From Puccinellia tenuiflora (lineage: Eukaryota; Streptophyta; Magnoliopsida; Poales; Poaceae), in assembly GCA_012064385.1 (NCBI GenBank), contig QRDG01000134.1:844448-908447 (forward strand): a stretch of DNA of 64,000 bases. Direction: 5' to 3'. Positions within the stretch are counted from its first letter, which is position 1; each line of letters begins with the position of its first letter. Position numbers and translations under genes: made by a program. The notes under the pieces are model-generated. The model was not told the DNA's origin, did no database searches, and was given only the letters and a program-made list of their open reading frames with translations. Below are positions 35,313 to 45,504 of the stretch, piece after piece.

Positions 35313-35528
35313 TCAAAGTCGGGTTCTCTATAACCCGCACCGGAATTATCAAAGTCGGGCTCTCTATAGCCCGCATCGTAATTCTCAAAGTCGGGTTCTC
35401 TATAACCCGCACCGGACTTATCAAAGTCGGGCTCTCTATAGCCCGCATTGGAATTCTCAAAGTCGGGCTCTCTATAGCCCGCACAGGACTTCTCAAAGTC
35501 GGGTTCCTTACACCCGCATCAGATTTAT
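35313..35528. repeat. Six tandem 36-bp units each holding a small palindrome
   Basis: The unit starts TCAAAGTCGGG. Copies begin at 35313, 35349, 35385, 35421, 35457 and 35493. The core alternates between GGGTTCTCTATAACCC and GGGCTCTCTATAGCCC; the sixth copy is degraded. Confidence 0.92.
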
Positions 35529-35630
35529 TATCAGGTCATCAACACACCCGACGCATCGACTACGCATACTTGACATGCTGCTCTGAGTCTCTGCCCGATT
35601 CTACGAATCGACCAGACACTCGGGGGCTAC

Positions 35631-36087
35631 TGACGTGGGCATACCCTCCGGGCACCCCACCATTGGCGTACCCGATGCGGCCCGGCCGAAGACATACTTG
35701 GAGACCCACCTGGAGGCCCAAACGAAGCCCAAGAAGCCACGACTTGGAGTATAAGACAACTCATGTAAACCCTACCTGGTTGCAATAAAGCCAGATAGGG
35801 GCACCCTTTAGAGGGACGGGGCAACAGAATAGACAACACCCGCCACCGGCGGCCATCACGAGATCCAATCTGCACCATACCCGCCACCAGCGGCCACCAT
35901 CGTAACACCATGATACAGGAATACAGATCAGACAAGCAGGATGTAGGTCTTTACCTCACAATGAGGGGTTGAACCTGGGTAAATCCTTGCTTGTCAGCCG
36001 TCCGATACTACCAGCGCGCCAACTTCTCCCTCTATACGAAACCCTAGGTATCATACTGATGGGATTTGCCGTGGTAACCCCACGTCA
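35631..36087 (+). repeat. Right LTR of the LARD-like element
   Basis: 457 bp, same length as the left LTR with about 14 substitutions and no indel seen. Confidence 0.92.
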
Positions 36088-36492
36088 AAAAGCGTATATT
36101 AGGAGACCTTGAAATCGGACATTCGAAACCCCTCTAACCACGACGCCATCGCCCCAGCTATGCGCCGGAAACCTTGCCGCCAGCGCGGCCACTTCCCAGC
36201 CATGGAGGGAGCAGCAAAATAATGTTGATATTTGCATGTTGTACAAAAATAACAAGCAGCTAAGGTCGAAAAGGTTAAATTGATAAAAATGAGAAACATA
36301 CCCAGACTTCTTATTTTTCCACAGGTCACATTCTTTTGAATTAATTTATGTAAATTTACCAGTTAAACACACATGTAGATTACTACGTTTGTGAATTTTT
36401 TACTGTTTTTTTTACAAATGAATAAATCCTGAAAAAATTGGCACCAAGAGCACTAGTGCCCAAGATCCAAAGTGTCCCTCTAGGTCGTCGCC

Positions 36493-36622
36493 ATGGCCGT
36501 GACGCTAGGGTCGCTGTTGTGCGTTGTGATCACCACCTCAACCTCACCGGCGGGGTCATCCCGGCCCTCAATGTCTCCTCCAGCCTCCTCTCCTACTTCG
36601 TCACCACGACGTGGTGGGCCAT
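36493..36622 (+). pseudogene. YSL pseudogene fragment, exon 1 part
   Basis: The frame HHLNLTGGVIPALNVSSSLL then SYFVTTTWW matches YSL6 exon 1 (HKLNLTVGIIPSLNVAAGLL, GYFLVRTWT). Just upstream, VTLGSLLCVVI matches the preceding membrane helix in a neighbouring frame, so a frameshift separates the two. No other exon follows here. It lies about 8 kb beyond YSL6, or about 2.3 kb if the LARD insertion is ignored. Confidence 0.75.
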
Positions 36623-36905
36623 CGGTGGGTGGCGAGTGTTCAGCCATGTGTCAGGTCCCGGATGGAATCGACGTCAGACGGGACAATTTCTTCTCAATAT
36701 TCACAAATCACACAAACAATACAAACAGATATAGATCATGAACTCGCTTATATAGATACCCGGACTTAGGGTTTAGGTATAAGGTGTATATAATTTGTTT
36801 GTGTGTTGCATAAAGCAAATAGAGATGAGATGATGCAAATGCTAGGCGCAACTGGACATTATACATCTACAGCAGAGTAACCTCTGTAGCGCAACTAAAA
36901 CGGTA

Positions 36906-37078
36906 TTCCCTCCGTTCCACAATATAAGATGTTTTAGACTTTTTCCATATTCACATTTGGACCACATATATCTAGACATGTTTTAGTATATATGTTCACT
37001 CCCTTTTCATTCCTTTTAGTCCGAATCTAGACAACATGTGAAATATCTAAAACATCTTATATTGTGGAACGGAGGGAG
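36906..37078. mobile_element. Stowaway MITE, 173 bp
   Basis: The ends TTCCCTCCGTTCCACAATAT and ATATTGTGGAACGGAGGGAG are inverted repeats, flanked by TA (36904-36905, 37079-37080). Confidence 0.9.
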
Positions 37079-37151
37079 TAGATACTTAGAAAGTGATCGG
37101 AGGTTTTCCGAAACGGTAAACGACTGCCGAAGAAGCTACGCGTAGATGGCC

Positions 37152-37471
37152 GTCAGTGTCAGGACCCGTCGGTCGATGACAACTCTGTAGAAGAGAATTT
37201 GGGGAAGAAGGAGAGCCCGGTGCTCAGATCTACAGGATACTAAATTAACTGGAAAGAAATACAAGGAAAATAACTTTAGGTTTTGGCATAGCTTGATCCT
37301 CCCATCCACCCCACTCGCACCTTTATAACACAGGCACGAGCTCAAGCATAGTTTTACAAGCCTGCCCTCGAATGAGTGGCTGATACAGCTATTTCAATTA
37401 CAGGCAAATTGGTAAATGCAGCTAGCCTCTGTTGTTGATCTTCAGTTAATAGCTAGGGTCCTGACAGTCAG
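37152..37471 (-). mobile_element. Solo LTR with GTCAG target duplication
   Basis: The LTR is 37157-37466 (310 bp), with 10-bp inverted ends TGTCAGGACC / GGTCCTGACA. GTCAG flanks both sides (37152-37156, 37467-37471). A TATAAAGG motif on the minus strand suggests that orientation. No internal retroelement sequence is present, as after unequal recombination between two LTRs. Confidence 0.88.
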
Positions 37472-37954
37472 ATAACCGAAGATTAAAAAATAAGCGACGC
37501 GGGAGCTGGCAGGTACTAGGGCACGTACGGTGCTTGAAGTTTGGGGTCCGGCTAATTTTTGCTTGAAAATTGGGACAAATTCTAGCCTATCATCCAACTT
37601 GGTGCAATTTGTATATTTTCACGGTGCCTGCTGCAAACATATTCGGATCAAGTAAAGGAAACCTCACACCTGAGTTGGCCCCGATCTGATGACCGCACGC
37701 ACACCCGGGAAGAAGTAACCGACTAGGTTTGTTCTTATTGTATCCGAGTAGCCAGATCAGCTGTTCTGGTTCGTTACCAATCGATCGTGTCGGATCCCCT
37801 CTCTCTATATATGCGTGCATATTCTGTCCAAGGGAACGGAACGAGACAGTACTCGTTGCTTAGATCGGTTTCGTGGTAAAACAGGAGAAGAGGCCATCGG
37901 TTTCGATCTCGATCTCCACACAACACACGGACCCTGGCCCGACTAGCGACTAGT

Positions 37955-40156
37955 ATGGAGAATACGTAAGTAGCATCTATGATCTATGATCTACACCATT
38001 ACCACGCGGATTGATTGACATCAGTTGTACACACCCTAAGTCTGTTTGTTCCACTTCAGGTCACCCTTCAGGGAGTCACTCGAAACTACAATATTGGAGG
38101 GAGCTCATCGCACCACTCCGGTCCCAACGGAACCAGATTGTGGGCAGTCCATTTTTACCTTGCGATCAGACGATTGGGGTATCATGTTCTACATCAGGAT
38201 GGACCGTGGCGGATCTTTCCACACATATCCTAGTGTTGGGGGGCCATTTCAGAGCCTCCAGGAGGCTCAAAATGGTATCAGTTGCTATCTTCTTGAGCGT
38301 CAGGACCCAAATATGTAAGTTTCTCAACTTCTGCTCTAGATTTTCATCGGTCCATTTCTCCTGCTCTGTGTGTATGTGTGTACAGCCTGCATTTTGTGAT
38401 GTAGGTCATCATTATTAATCAGGAAAAAAACTTTGCATAGTGATAAGCGTAGTTGAAATTAACAAAGTCCATGTATATGCGTTGCCACTGTATGTAGGTA
38501 ACTGAATTTAATTCGTACTAGCTGGGTAGCTTCTTGCCAGGAACCTTCACAACTTTGTTGTCTTGCTCGTACTAAAAAAGTGCTTAACATTGGGATTGGG
38601 AACATCTTTTTTTATGTACTATAAAACTACATCGATAACTTACAGGTATATAATGATTTTCAGTTTTGTTCTGTTTTTGTTGACGATGACCATTAGTTAC
38701 ATTGGAGGTAACTTGGGAGCTTTTTCTTTCCATCCTACTACCTGCAACACAGTTCATCTTAACCCTCTGTCTGCCTGATAACATTGACTGAGCGCTTAGT
38801 ATCAACTTGTACTCTCCACTTTTGAGAAATTACAGGATGTCTTCTATAATGCTCTTATCTAAAAATAGGTTCCTGGGTGTGGTTTCTGATATTGAGATGC
38901 GTGCAATATGTCGTCGTTATTGGCCTGATGGCACGAGGAAGAAGGCTCCACAATTTTATCCAGTGGATATAACCCGTAACTTCCAGCATCAGTTGGCCCA
39001 ATCTTTGGTGGATAAGTATAATGAGGATCACAATCTTGTGGAGGTCTGCTCTCTGTTCCTCTGTTCTCCCATCACTCTATGTCCTGCTAACAATGTCTTA
39101 TTGTCTTGCTCATTCATCTGATAATTAATTGCTGACTGCATCGATGCTTGTTATCGTAGGATCTTGCATATCAACTCAAAAAAAGTTGCGTGCTACCAAG
39201 CGTTTTGTGAGGGTGATGTCTTTAGCTGGTGCTATCATATCAATTTCACTGCACAGGCTAAAGGCGTTGATTACGACGAAGATCTATTCTTTGCTGAACT
39301 CATATCTAAGTGGGATGGAGAACATGAGGAATTGGTGCCCAACTGTCTGCTCATGCTTACACCTAGTGACAATGGTATATACTCTTGTCTCAAATGAAGA
39401 ATTTGCAGTTTTTGGTTCGTACTAACATGAGCCTACGTAGTTTTGTACGTGTGTTTCTGGATTAGTATATGATTTCTGCTATGTTGACCTGTGTGATTCC
39501 CCCTTGTGCCATCTCATCCATTATCCTTGAAGATTTACATTTGTAATATCTCAAACTGGTTAATGAACATGTGTCATTGCCTCCAATTGTTCAGTTATTA
39601 CGTGTTTGTGCCCTGCTGATTATTAACTTTCTTTATTGATTGAAGGTACCTGCTATGCTTGTATAAACAATGGAAACGGTGATCGTATGAGGCATCCCCG
39701 AGATGGTTCTGCATACACTGGTGGTCACGTGAGGGATGCATATTTGCCGTTTGGCGGACCAGAATCACGACCTGTGGCATGCGCTGACCCCCCACCCGAC
39801 AATGACTTTGATGTACGTATGATGAATTGTTTTCCTATGGATTTAGCATTCAACATTTATGTTCCTTCGTTAACTGGTATAACCGCATGTCATTGACAGT
39901 TTTAGCAGCCGAGGAGACAAGGCTACAAAACTTGTTCACGGTAATGGCAATACTTACCTCTTGCTTCACTCCAAAAAAACACATACCTCTGTTGTATTTG
40001 TTACTGCAGATGTTAGTCACCTGATTTACTTACTAATTCAATGCTTGTTTTCAGGGCCCTGATGCACATTTGTACGAGAAATACATGAGCCCCCCTGACT
40101 CTACACCTATTACTGAAGAAATGATGCAGGAGTGGCTAGCTCTGTGTGACCCCTGA
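37955..40156 (+). CDS. DUF3615-type grass protein, seven exons, one frameshift
   Basis: Exons: 37955-37965, 38060-38314, 38836-39043, 39160-39374, 39646-39816, 39900-39940, 40055-40156. All junctions are GT-AG. Exon 1 encodes only MENT in part. The order of motifs is WGIMFYIRMDRGGSFHTYPS, GGPFQSLQEAQNGI, RRYWPDGTRKKAP, then LVDKYNEDHNLVE at the start of the DUF3615-like part. FSWCYHINFTAQAKG, HEELVPNCLLML, CYACINNGNGDRMRHP and SAYTGGH follow, ending EEMMQEWLALCDP. Such proteins are grass-specific and of unknown function. Every exon phase fits except exon 4, whose 215 bp is one base too long. The excess lies in A7 at 39178-39184, where the frame turns from DLAYQLKK to a quick stop; six A would keep it open (about 333 residues). 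So it is either a very recent pseudogene or an assembly error. Confidence 0.8.
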
Positions 40157-41172
40157 AGTGGAAAATGTCGGCCCTTTCTTTGACTGAGTGTTTATTTCGC
40201 CATCAGCGAAATTTCAAAGTTATTAACCTTGGAAAGTTGTTGACAGAGTATATTTGGTATTTCCTGTTGGTACCAATTTGGTTAGAGAATAATGGACCTA
40301 TTTTATAACTTATCACAATGCATGTGGTAACTTTGTTAGTCTTTGGTTATTCTCTGTTGTGTTGTCGCTTCTTGCTGATTGTGTTAATGATCAAGCGCCA
40401 TGTGCTGGTGCTTTTGTGCTTGTTGTCGTCTGGCCTTTCCAGCGGTAGCTTGTTGGGTCTAGGGCGATCCTATCCAGCGGTTTTCACATGGAAGAGTGAT
40501 TACATCTCTAGTTGGTTGTATTGGGTGTGTCGAGGAGGGTGTGGCTCCTCTTGTGATTCTGTTTTATTTTTTTATCTGCTTCATAGCGGACTTCCTCATT
40601 ACCTTGTATCAGTTTGGCCGCGTGGCTTTATTTCTAAAGCGGGACGATAAGCCTGTTTTTGAGAGAGTGAAAGGAAGCCTTCTAGTGGAGGAAAAAAAGG
40701 ATTTCGGAGGTCGATTTCTCTGAAGACTCGGGGTGACGGCTTGGTGCTGCCGCCAAATGAGAGACTGCACCTTAGTGGCCACGTGGTGTTCCTTGGCCAT
40801 GAGAACTCCATTGCGGTGGCCAGCGAGCAGTTTCTGGCGCTAGGTGACGAACGTTGTCTTCTGCCCCATTATTACCGAGAGCGTCTACAATAGCAAATGC
40901 AGGATTAATGGTGCGATTTGTAGAGCACCATACAATCTGCTGCCAAGATTTGATAGTGGCACAAACATCCCGGTGGAGTTGTGTGAGGGCACCGCCAAAT
41001 GAACCAAGCCAGAGGCGGGCCGTTTGGCCTTGTCCTGCACGTCCATTGTGGGTGGTACCTAACTTGCTAACAGTTGACAATTGACATATTTTATATGAGA
41101 AAAGTCTTTCATGTAAGGTTTAGTCAATTTTAAAATAGTTACATCCCTTGTTGTAGTTTATATGATTGGCAT
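40157..41172. other. Downstream of DUF3615 gene, no gene recognised
   Basis: The first 200-400 bp may be 3'UTR. Around 40770-41085 a 102-codon minus-strand frame exists, but it matches no family I know. It may be LINE debris, given the neighbouring fragment. Confidence 0.4.
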
Positions 41173-41690
41173 TTCCTCACGGCAGACAACCTTGCGATCA
41201 GAGGATGGCCGCATGATCCTATCTGCAAACTTTGTCGAATACATCCAGAAACAGCGCAACATCTACTCGATTGCACCTTCATGACTTCTGTGAGGGAGAT
41301 GATCTTCAATGGGATGGATAGCATTGGGATAGCGACGCCACCAGTAGGGAGAGACATAAACAATTGGTGGGATGACACCATCGCTGCACTTCCTGAAGAA
41401 AAGCGAAGGGAGGCAAGCGGCGCCTTCATATACACAATGTGGGGAGTTTGGAAGGAAAGGAATAGGAGGGTGTTTCACAACACGGCCATTCTTCCTACGG
41501 CGGTGGCGGCGCTGGTGAGAGAGGAGATAGCGCAGCGGGGCTATGCCCACTCACAGGACCCCGACGACGTATTGTTGTTTAGGCTTGTATTCTTTTGTTT
41601 TCTTGGCCTAAGGGTTGTTTAAAACTCTATACAAAACACTCTTTTCTATCTAATCGGATGGCAGAACGACTGCCTTAACCTCAAAATGAT
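41173..41690 (+). pseudogene. LINE 3' fragment with zf-RVT domain
   Basis: The frame FLTADNLAIRGWPHDPICKL, CRIHPETAQHLLLDCTF, then IYTMWGVWKERNRRVFHN is the zinc-binding region after plant LINE reverse transcriptases (C..C...H..C pattern). It stays open to the stop at 41622 and is followed by a short 3'UTR-like tail. The upstream RT is absent, so it is a 5'-truncated insertion. Confidence 0.8.
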
Positions 41691-41971
41691 TGGCATTTTG
41701 GAATTAGACCATGTTCAACTCCAAGTGGGCTACTTTCAGTATCTTAAGCAAACCGGCTAATTGTACTAGTGATATATAATGATTTTAGCTAGTAAAAACA
41801 CTGAAGTAATGCATGTGTGTTAGAACGGATCAAAATACATCATTGTGTGTTCACAAACATGAAAACAATTGAAAAACCGAATGCTACAAAAATGCATCTA
41901 GGAAGTGCCCCTAAAATGTACTCTCTCGTAGTGCTGATTTCTCTTCCCAATAGCATAAATAAATAAAAACT

Positions 41972-42150
41972 CATTTGGGACTTCAAGACTTGTTACCTGA
42001 TCCTTGGTCCATGTTGTGTCACGGTTGAGTGGGACCGTCCTTGGTCGTGTGATTGGTCATCTCACATTTTATATTTATTGGACGACCTTCGATAGTATCT
42101 ACCCCGGTGGCATGTTCAAATCTCAATAGTCAATCATCTTCCAGTAGGGG
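41972..42150 (+). pseudogene. YSL pseudogene fragment, last-exon part
   Basis: At nucleotide level GGGACTTCAAGACTTGTTAC, TTGGTCCATG, GTGTCACGGTTGAGTGGGAC, TTATTGGACGACCTTCGATA and GGTGGCATGTTCAAA line up with YSL6 exon 7 (GGACTTCAAGACCGGTTACC..., about 27774-27945). Small deletions and frameshifts break the frame. It lies on the same strand as YSL6 and the exon-1 fragment at 36493. Confidence 0.8.
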
Positions 42151-42800
42151 TCGTCCAATTGACTCTTTTGTGGGAACCTCCATGGCTAGATAAAAAGAAA
42201 CCAAAGGACATTGCACCTCCCATTTTTGCGGCATCAAGGTTGAAGAAACGGTGTATCAAGAAGCTATGTACAACAATGCTTAGATTCACAAGATTAATAT
42301 GAATGAAGAGTTCCCTTTCGGCCATGCCGCCCAATTTGTGGGTGCAACTTAGTCACACAAATTGATACAGAGGATGATATCATTTGAAATCTCATGGAAA
42401 ATGAACAATACTCGGTGGCCTTCATTTACAATGCTCAATTCTTAGGTAATTTTTGTGACGAAGTTTGAGTTCATGTATAGTTTTGCCGATTTTCCTTCTA
42501 ATAACACACTCTATGGAAATAACAGGCTGGTATGGAATGCCTTCGTTTGTTTTGACACAACATCACTTGAAAATAATCTCCTGTGACTAATTTCGAAGAA
42601 AATTTTCATCCACTCAAGCATCTTTCTATTTTTTTCTTTTCTTGTGGTCTGCCAAAAGCTATTTTCTGGTTTTTAATTATATAAATTTCAAAAGTGCAAC
42701 GCTCACTATTCTTTTCAATTGATGTACAATCTTCCGTTGATGATGTCTAGTTGTGCAAGCTAAGTGTTTTGTTCATCTATCTATGCTATAGAGTATAGTA

Positions 42801-42956
42801 CTCCCTCCATTTTTAAATATAAGATGTTTTATCTTTTCTAATGTAGACTAGATACTTAGATGCTTATCGAAATGAGTGAATACACAAACCAAAACCCGTC
42901 TTGAAACATGCCTATGTGAAAAAGACTAAAACATCTTAAATTAGCAATAGAGGAAA
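42801..42956. mobile_element. Stowaway MITE, degenerate
   Basis: It starts CTCCCTCCATTTTTAAATAT after TA. The right end (CTAAAACATCTTAAATT...GAGG) is decayed and followed by TA at 42957-42958. It contains the usual AAGATGTTTTA / TAAAACATCTT pair. Confidence 0.75.
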
Positions 42957-44184
42957 TACTAGCTAAATACGAGCATCAGTTGCCGACTCGCCGCCATGGA
43001 AACAATTACATATAGAATCTTTCTAAGTTCTCACTCTTGAGGTTGAAAGTGCATGGTTGCTCCCCATACATGGTTTTGGTAATTAATGACAATCTCTATG
43101 GACTAATATTTGCATTGAGCTATATTTGTAGGTTGTCCATTTGGTTGCTTGTTCTCCATTTGTTGGAGTCAAGGTTAAGGGAAGAAGAAAAGTGTGTGTT
43201 GATCAAGGCTTTGTGCGGGTTGATCATCACTCAAGGCCAAGTGAAGATATGCCGAAGAGAGCGTCTCCCATCTTGGTGTATGGGGGAGCATCAAGTGAAT
43301 CTTCACCGAAGCGCAATCGAGGAAGGTGGTGCATCTTGAGGAGATGACCTCAAGTGGTTTAAGCTCAAGGCAAAGGTATGATCTTGATAGGGTTTCTATT
43401 TTACCGGTCTCATGTTGTTTAGTGAGAGATCGGGTTATAGGATAGATAGCCGTACTATCAAGAGGGGCTCTCGACCGGATATCGTGATCGTATCGTCGTG
43501 GAGAGCACAAACCTTTGCACCCATGCAATCATCTTTATTGGTTCTTATTTGTTTCTAATCGTGGTGTGATCTTGGTGCTTGTCGTGCTCGTCATGACAAA
43601 GCTAAGTTCACCGAAAACGGTTTTCATATGCGTCTTCTTTTGCGGTTTCGGTATTGGAGATTTTGCCGGTTCATCCGTGCGGAAGATTTACCTCTTCCAT
43701 TTCTTTGCAAAATCTCCACTGCTTGTTTGCCATTTTCAAAGGTCGCTTTTGTTGTCCTCTTTCCAACAAAATTGGTTTTATTTCATTCGGACTTCAATTG
43801 CAAAAGTTATCGCATTTCCGGTTTGCGAAAAAGAGTTTTCAACTCTCCCCATTTGGTTTTATTATATTTTCTTGGACTATGATGTTTCTCTGCATAATCT
43901 TGTTGTGCTTGTTGTGACGATTCCAATGAGTCCAAGATTATCGAAAACGGAGTTCGTGGGTGAAAGTTATTGCATTTCCGATTTGCAAATGGGAGATTTT
44001 ACCTTTCCCCATTTATCTTTATATTATATTTTGGACTATGATGTTTCTCTGCATATTCTTGTTGTGCTCGTTGTGACGATTCCAACGAGTCCAAGAATAT
44101 CGAAAACGGAGTTCGAATGTGGGAGATATCGCATTTTCGGTTTCGAGTTTTTATTACACAGGAATTTGAGAAAAAAAAGGAAAA

Positions 44185-44470
44185 AAAAGGGGGTGCTGGG
44201 CCGGCCTGGCTGGCCCCAGGCCGGTGCGAGGCCGGCCGGCTCGGGCACTGTCCCGGCCCAGCTTGGTGCTGGCTGCCCGGCCCAGGCCGGGGGCAGGCCG
44301 GCCGGCTCGGGCTGTGCCCCGGCCCAGCACGGTGCCAGGCCGGTCCCAGGCCGGGGAAAGGCCGGCTCCCCTGGATTCGCTGCTGCTATTTCGCTCGCTG
44401 GTTCGCTGCCAGGCCGGCCAGGCCAGCTGCAGGCCGGCCCCAGGCCGGGCTGCCTGGCAGCTGCTTTGTC
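44185..44470. repeat. CCAGGCCGG-rich array inside the solo LTR
   Basis: About 290 bp of extreme GC with around ten CAGGCCGG / GGCCGGCC motifs between AT-rich flanks. It follows AAAAAAAAGGAAAAAAAAGGG. Strongly self-complementary. Confidence 0.85.
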
Positions 44471-44508
44471 CCTCTTTTCCCCTCCAACGGCTCCTTTTTG
44501 GAGCCACT

Positions 44509-44517
44509 TATAAAAGG
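44509..44517 (+). promoter_or_regulatory. TATA box of the solo LTR
   Basis: TATAAAAGG in a context ending the GC-rich U3-like part, followed by a C/T-rich leader. The solo LTR may still start transcripts towards the right. Confidence 0.5.
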
Positions 44518-45504
44518 GGTTTCTTCTCCATTTTTTGTGTAGATCTCATCCCTTGCTCTCTCTCCTCCATTGCCAACTTTTTGAGAGCTCGATTCCCTCT
44601 AATCCCTCCGATGATTCTTGCCCAAATTTAGGGAAACAAGAGAGGAGATCTAGATCCATCTTTCGACCAAACAAAATCTCCTCTAAGTGAGGGGAACTCG
44701 TGGGATCTAGATTTTGGAGTTCTTGATGTTTCTCCTCCCTTTTTCCTCCTAAATCCCTCCGTAGCATTAGTTGCTTCGGTTGGATTTTGGGGAGAAGAAT
44801 TTGACCACTTGGTGTGATCTTCCCCTTTTGCCTTTGTTGCATCGGGTTGTGCTCCCCACGGTGATTTGTGGGATTGACGGTTGGGAGCTTGTTACTCTTG
44901 GGTCATTGGACCCTAGACGGTGGTGCCGCGAAGCCTTCGGCTTGTGAAGCTTCGGCACGCTTTGGGAGCCCCCAATTGAGTTGTGGGTGTGTGCCCCAAA
45001 AGTTGTAAGGGCTCCGGAATCCGCCCCGAAGGATTCCGATAGTGGAAGGTGAACCAAACATTTGGGTGCGGTTCATCGGAGAATAGGGTGAGGCCTTTGT
45101 GGCATCTTGAGTAGGCCTTTTATGGCGAGCTCACACCCCTCCAACGAGACGTACTCCCTTAACAAGGAGGAACTCGGGAATAAATCCTCGTCTCCGCATG
45201 TCTCGGTTATTTCTATACCCGAGCTTTTACTTATGCAAATTTACATTGTGATAGCCATCGTGCTTGAAGTCTATATCTATCTTTCACCTTGTTGCTTTCC
45301 TTGCTTAGCATAAGTTGTTGGTGCCTTGCTTAGCATAAGTTGTTTGTGCACTTTAGGTAAACCTAGAATTTTAGGTTGTTGGCTTGTTAATTTAAACACC
45401 TAGTTTTATTCCGCAATTATCAAGCACCTAAATAGAAAAAGTTTTAATCGCCTATTCACCCCCCCTCTAGGCGACATCCGGGCATAGCTTGTTCTTTCAG
45501 AGGT

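Larger units (their letters stand above)
30232..36092 (+). mobile_element. Non-autonomous LTR retrotransposon (LARD-like) with AAAAG target duplication
   Basis: Two 457-bp LTRs (30237-30693, 35631-36087) start TGACGTGGGC and end CCCACGTCA. AAAAG lies outside both (30232-30236, 36088-36092). By eye the LTRs differ at about 14 positions (roughly 3%), so insertion is fairly recent on the grass scale. A TGGCGCC primer site follows the left LTR and CTCGGGGGCTAC precedes the right LTR. The 4.9-kb interior has no gag, protease, integrase or RT motif. Instead it holds serine/threonine-rich broken frames and several tandem repeats, so the element must use proteins supplied in trans. Confidence 0.9.
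43039..45504 (+). mobile_element. Solo LTR of 2456 bp with GAGGT target duplication
   Basis: The LTR is 43044-45499, starting TGAAAGTGCATGG and ending GTTCTTTCA (6-bp inverted ends TGAAAG/CTTTCA). GAGGT flanks both sides (43039-43043, 45500-45504). The 3' part, TTATTCCGCAATTATCAAGC then CACCCCCCCTCTAGGCGAC, is typical of a grass LTR group with this start. No coding region or second LTR is present. A roughly 159-bp unit is tandemly duplicated at 43872 and 44031 (TTGGACTATGATGTTTCTCT...). Confidence 0.9.

Noticed and set aside
36648..37466. One large LTR from TGTCAGG at 36648 to CCTGACA at 37466
   Set aside because: No matching target duplication for the outer pair; the inner pair 37157-37466 has exact GTCAG duplications.
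43515..44513. 332-codon frame in the solo LTR
   Set aside because: Spans the tandem duplication and the GGCCGG array; composition follows the repeats and no family motif is present.
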